Positions 30,158 through 33,037 of a stretch of DNA of 33,037 bases are shown one piece after another. Below the pieces are notes generated by a model. That model was not told the origin of the DNA, made no database searches, and was given only the letters and a program-made list of their open reading frames with translations. The translations under genes were made by a program, and so were the position numbers. How positions within the stretch are numbered: the stretch's first letter is position 1; each line of letters opens with the position of its first letter. This DNA comes from Archaeoglobi archaeon (GTDB lineage: Archaea > Halobacteriota > Archaeoglobi > Archaeoglobales > Archaeoglobaceae). The stretch is from the NCBI GenBank assembly GCA_029259455.1, contig JAPDIT010000053.1, forward strand, positions 1 to 33,037, given 5' to 3'.

Positions 30158-31147
30158 TCATCTCCCCTGCTTGGATGTTGTGCTTACGTAAACAATACTC
30201 ACACCGTCAAACTCCGCCTTTGGTGGCCTGATTGCATCTCTCATTCTTATCAACCTCTTAACCGGCCCCGGAACCGAGCCAGTTATGAGGACATACTGAG
30301 TTCTGATTACTCCGTAGTGTAGGAATCCACCATTTGGAGTAATCTCTTCTCCGTTCTCCCCAATCTTGATTAGCCTCTTGTTGTACTCGGTTCTCTGGTG
30401 GAACCCCATCTGCCCTGCCTGCGGAACTGTCCACCTCACGCGGTGGGGATTCCAAGGACCTAGAGTTCCAACTCTTCTGTGCTTGCTGCTTCTCGCATGC
30501 TTTGCATCCAGCGTAATCACACCCCACCTCTTAACCGGCCCCTGGAATCCCTTGCCTTTCGTCACCGCTATTACATCAATAATCGCACCTTCCTCAAAAA
30601 CCTCAGAAACTTTTATTTCGCCACCGAGCTTGGATATTGCGTAATCGAGAGCCTCTTCAACATTTCCTCCAATTTTGTGCTCCATAACATCAGGAACCTT
30701 CTTCGGGACTCCCGTGATGAGGTAGGGCTGCGTGTAGGTTACAACCCTCACCTCTGAGGCGTTCTCAACTTTCTTGAGCTTATCCACATCGGGCTCCTTT
30801 CTGGGAAGATTCAGCCTCCTGTTGAGAAAATCATCCAGATTGTTGCTCCAGACCTCTGCTGCAATCTGCATTCCATACTGCGTTTTCTTGTAAACCCTCA
30901 CCGCTGCAACTTTCATCGGTGGCGTCTCTATTACTGTAACAGGAACCACGATCTCCTCACCGTAGGTGGGAGAGTTCTTTCTGTCATCTATCATCACCAC
31001 GTGTGTCATCCCTGCCTTGTAGCCCGCAAATCCCTGCATCCTCACCGTATCGCACTCTGGCCACGACCTGATTCTTGGAACGATACTCTTCGCCCTTTTT
31101 CTTGGAGAAAACCCTAAAGAACCCCTTCTCGGTCTGTGATACTTCAT
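30158..31147 (-). CDS. rpl3: Ribosomal protein uL3
   Basis: This early-assembly protein near the peptidyl-transferase centre has 329 residues, the archaeal/eukaryotic length. Diagnostic segments are the N-terminal HRPRRGSLGFSPRKRAKS, AGYKAGMTHVVMIDDRKNSP, AVTKGKGFQGPVKRWGVITL and GPWNPHRVRWTVPQAGQMGF. The start overlaps the SPOUT methyltransferase stop as ATGA (31144-31147), so the two are translationally coupled. Confidence 0.97.
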   Translation of the reverse strand: MKYHRPRRGSLGFSPRKRAKSIVPRIRSWPECDTVRMQGFAGYKAGMTHVVMIDDRKNSPTYGEEIVVPVTVIETPPMKVAAVRVYKKTQYGMQIAAEVWSNNLDDFLNRRLNLPRKEPDVDKLKKVENASEVRVVTYTQPYLITGVPKKVPDVMEHKIGGNVEEALDYAISKLGGEIKVSEVFEEGAIIDVIAVTKGKGFQGPVKRWGVITLDAKHARSSKHRRVGTLGPWNPHRVRWTVPQAGQMGFHQRTEYNKRLIKIGENGEEITPNGGFLHYGVIRTQYVLITGSVPGPVKRLIRMRDAIRPPKAEFDGVSIVYVSTTSKQGR

Positions 31148-31914
31148 TTCAAACCACCCCAGTGGTCTGCAAAATTAACAAGTGAAAGAGTGGCGAAGAT
31201 AGCTTCCTCTAACCTCACAGTTTTCGTTCCCTGATTCGGCACCACATTCCAGCACTCTGCCTCCATCTTGATCCCCAACCTTTTCGCAATTTCGAACACG
31301 CCCTCTTCCGGATTTCCGAACACGAGCGTGACGTCACGTCTTAACGCTGGTGGCTTCACAACCTCACACTTTCGTGAGGTTACCACCAGATTTTCTCTCC
31401 TTACGAGCTCCTCCAGCCGGAGCTTTTTCACTCTGTAACCCCAATACTTTTGGGGCTTTGCCTCTTCAACCCGCAACGGCGTCTTCGAACAGATCCTGAC
31501 GGTCACGCGGGCGCCCTTTTCAGCATCACTTTTCAGGGGCGCCAGGGCGTCGATGCCGATATCCACCCATCGCGTCCCGTCAGGGGCAACGTGTCTTACA
31601 ACGCCCTCCCTCATTTCACCGACTTTTAAATGTTTCGACGTGTGAGAGGGAATGGCGAGAGGTGGGAGCAAACCAGCGTACCTCAATGATTTTTTGAGAG
31701 GAAAAAGCTGTTTCCTCAGGTACTGTGGTGTTTCGAGGTATTCGAGTATTTCGGCAATGAAGTCGGACTCATCAAGTATTGGGTCATAATATATTAGTAT
31801 TTCATCTACTCTGAAAACTGCCGCAGCTCTCGCTATCAGTCCCACCTTGTATGTTTTAATCTTCTCATCCCTCTCGTTTATTAGAGATGAAGAGGGTATC
31901 GCTATCGAGAGCAT
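31144..31914 (-). CDS. SPOUT-fold RNA methyltransferase (SPOUT1/C9orf114-like)
   Basis: This 256-residue protein has a deep-knot SPOUT methyltransferase fold. The C-terminal SAM-binding knot is seen as LVFGNPEEGVFEIAKRLG followed by NVVPNQGTKTVRLEEAIFAT. An OB-like insert (VGEMREGVVRHVAPDGTRWV with DIGIDALAPL, about residues 95-127) separates the two halves of the SPOUT domain, as in the Methyltrn_RNA_3/SPOUT1 family. The RNA substrate is not known for archaea. Its fixed place ahead of rpl3 suggests a role in large-subunit rRNA modification or assembly (inference). It is the first gene of the 27-gene operon, has no ribosome binding site and starts with ATG at 31914. Confidence 0.86.
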   Translation of the reverse strand: MLSIAIPSSSLINERDEKIKTYKVGLIARAAAVFRVDEILIYYDPILDESDFIAEILEYLETPQYLRKQLFPLKKSLRYAGLLPPLAIPSHTSKHLKVGEMREGVVRHVAPDGTRWVDIGIDALAPLKSDAEKGARVTVRICSKTPLRVEEAKPQKYWGYRVKKLRLEELVRRENLVVTSRKCEVVKPPALRRDVTLVFGNPEEGVFEIAKRLGIKMEAECWNVVPNQGTKTVRLEEAIFATLSLVNFADHWGGLK

Positions 31915-31944
31915 TGAGCTAACTACAAACAGGCGGTTGATAAA

Positions 31945-31955
31945 GGTATTTTAAG
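31945..31955 (-). promoter_or_regulatory. Candidate TATA box of the ribosomal protein operon
   Basis: The minus strand reads CTTAAAATACC, centred near 31950. This would start transcription near 31923, leaving a leader of about 9 nt before the SPOUT gene. It is the only A/T-rich box at a suitable distance. It lies less than 60 nt from the transposase remnant at 32001, so the promoter has stayed intact beside an insertion. Confidence 0.45.
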
Positions 31956-32000
31956 TTTGCGTACAGAACCAACTGTGATATCCCGAAATAATTTCACTCT

Positions 32001-32832
32001 TCAAACAACCACCCTGCTATACTCAAAACCCCTTTCAGCAGGCAACTTCCTCAAAAAAGCCTGATAGGGAGTCTCCAGTTCATCAAAGTTCAGGCTCATG
32101 TGTGGCATAATTATACCAGTGAACAAACTCCTCTAAAGAATCAAACAAATGGAGCTTCTGCTCCATCAAACCAAAGAACCTCTCAATCTTCGTTTGTTTG
32201 TGGATGGTTTATTCTGGCAAGGATGTGCCTTACTCCATTCTCTTTCAGGAATTCTTTAAACTTGTGTTTAGCCTTCTCTCCTGATTTAGCAGCAACGAAC
32301 TGTTCAGGATCAGTAAGGATTTCATTGGAACTCCGTACTCAGCGGTTTTCTGTGGTGGCTGAGTCAAATACTCCGTAACAGGTTATGAAGCGGGAAGCAT
32401 CATCCATGAATGCGATTATCCATTCGCCGTTGAGCCTTTTCCAGTCTCCCTGCCATAGAGACATTGAATGCTCTCTTTCGTAGCGAACCCGCTTCCTTCT
32501 TGTTCACACCCTCCTCCACCAGATTGTGTTTTAACAGGACTATAGATGGTGTTGTGAGGGATATGGATGCCGTAGTCCCCTTTCTATCAGCTTTTCTAGT
32601 GGGACTTAGTTTGTACCTCTGCTAGACTTCCAAGACAATTCTTTCCGTTTTCTGTTTTGGTCTTCTTCCCGGCTGTTTCAGTCTGGTATTTCGCCACTTG
32701 GTGTTACTCTCATCACTGCTGTTATTTCCTTTACCAGAGTACCCTTGTTTAGTTGTTTGATTATCCATCTGATTTTGTTAGTTAGCTTTCTCGCAAGAGT
32801 TGGGTTTAGGTTTGAAATAATTTTGACAACAT
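32001..32832 (-). pseudogene. Decayed DDE transposase (IS481/IS3-like integrase core)
   Basis: Translating the minus strand in all three frames recovers successive pieces of one integrase-type transposase of about 280 residues. The pieces are a helix-turn-helix N-terminus (VKIISNLNPTLARKLTNKIR near 32827), then PGRRPK...TERIVLEV with an in-frame TAG, and LLKHNLVEE. Next comes SMSLWQGDWKRLNGEWIIAF (first catalytic Asp in GDW) followed by MDDASRFITCYGVFDSATTE, then TDPEQFVAAKSG (second Asp), NHPQTN and KIERFFGLMEQKLHLFDSLE (catalytic Glu), and PHMSLNFDELETPYQAFLRK near 32060. At least five frameshifts or deletions and several stops separate them, so it cannot be functional. Part of the linker after the helix-turn-helix is deleted. 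No clean terminal inverted repeats or target duplication were found. Confidence 0.85.
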
Positions 32833-32839
32833 GTTGGAA

Positions 32840-32927
32840 TTTTCAGCAGACCGAGCCTGCAGTTAGTAGTATCCCTGCGCTAAAAGCGCGGAATTTTGAC
32901 TTAACAGGCGAAAAGGATGGTGGTAGT
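32840..32927. other. Intergenic left end of the IS110 element with small hairpins
   Basis: This stretch between the decayed transposase and the IS110 gene has a hairpin with GCGC arms at 32877-32880 and 32886-32889 around a TAAAA loop. It also holds GCAGACCG at 32846-32853, whose exact reverse complement is at 32956-32963 inside the next gene. IS110-group elements carry a structured bridge RNA in their noncoding ends, so this could be part of one, but that is an inference from the family. Confidence 0.3.
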
Positions 32928-33037
32928 GTGTTAGAAGCACGAATAGGTGAGTATCCGGTCTGCATTGGAATAGATGTTCACAAAAAGTACTCGTATGTGG
33001 CTATAGTTGACGAAACGGGAGAAATAGTAGAAGAGAT
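32928..33037 (+). CDS. IS110-family transposase, N-terminal part (runs off the window)
   Basis: From GTG at 32928 the frame reads VLEARIGEYPVCIGIDVHKK and continues with YSYVAIVDETGEIVEE to the window end. The IGIDVHKK...VAIVDETGEI motif is the start of the RuvC-like DEDD domain of IS110 transposases, with the first catalytic Asp in GIDVHK. The purine-rich aggatggtggt just upstream could serve as the ribosome binding site. The only visible part is intact, and whether the rest of the gene is complete cannot be judged. The element sits directly beyond the decayed transposase, on the opposite strand. Confidence 0.85.
   Translation, partial: MLEARIGEYPVCIGIDVHKKYSYVAIVDETGEIVEE

Noticed and set aside
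32100-32378. Plus-strand open frame of 92 codons in the right-hand spacer
   Set aside because: It is the antisense shadow of the decayed transposase, whose catalytic segments are readable on the minus strand.

Overview
The window is archaeal and looks like the order Archaeoglobales, most likely Archaeoglobus or a close relative. The evidence is split RNA polymerase genes (B''/B' and A'/A''), aEF-2, RNase P protein Rpp29, eukaryote-type ribosomal proteins (eL30, eL19, eL32, eS4), an iron-sulfur flavoprotein, TATA boxes about 26 nt upstream of starts, and gene order as I recall it from Archaeoglobus fulgidus. The assignment rests on remembered families and synteny, not on a database search.

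Layout from left to right. (1) 1-1848, minus strand: the 5' end of an unrecognised gene, then an ABC-2 export system. Its ATPase is broken by a frameshift, and its permease carries two compensating frameshifts. (2) 1952-13322, plus strand: tRNA-Lys(TTT), then ten tightly packed genes rpoH-rpoB2-rpoB1-rpoA1-rpoA2-rpl30e-nusA-rps12-rps7-fusA, which make RNA polymerase, a NusA-like factor, two 30S proteins and elongation factor 2. (3) 13337-16100: a short accessory stretch with a YkgJ-like cysteine-cluster protein, an iron-sulfur flavoprotein, a membrane glycosyltransferase (minus strand) and a single-domain CheY-like response regulator. (4) 16181-17347: the archaeal DnaG-type primase/exosome protein, whose 3' end overlaps the convergent cmk gene. 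(5) 31914-17315, minus strand: an unbroken cluster of 27 genes. It starts with a SPOUT RNA methyltransferase and rpl3, runs through the S10/spc-type ribosomal genes with the RNase P gene rnp1 inside, and ends with secY, an EMC3-like membrane insertase and cytidylate kinase. Most neighbours overlap by ATGA/GTGA or sit within a few bases, and strong GGTGAT-type ribosome binding sites decide the starts. (6) 32001-33037: a badly decayed DDE transposase of the IS481/IS3-like type, then the start of an IS110-family transposase that runs off the window.

The two large operons supply the transcription and translation machinery plus its membrane-protein outlet (SecY and the EMC3-like insertase). This part is conventional. 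The less ordinary material is at the edges and in the 13.3-16.1 kb stretch: the indel-damaged ABC transporter, an orphan response regulator, a long out-of-frame rps3/rpl29 overlap, an antisense dnaG/cmk overlap, recurrent UUG starts in the ribosomal operon, and the nested insertion sequences. I did not find a convincing undescribed multi-gene system, and there is no CRISPR array.
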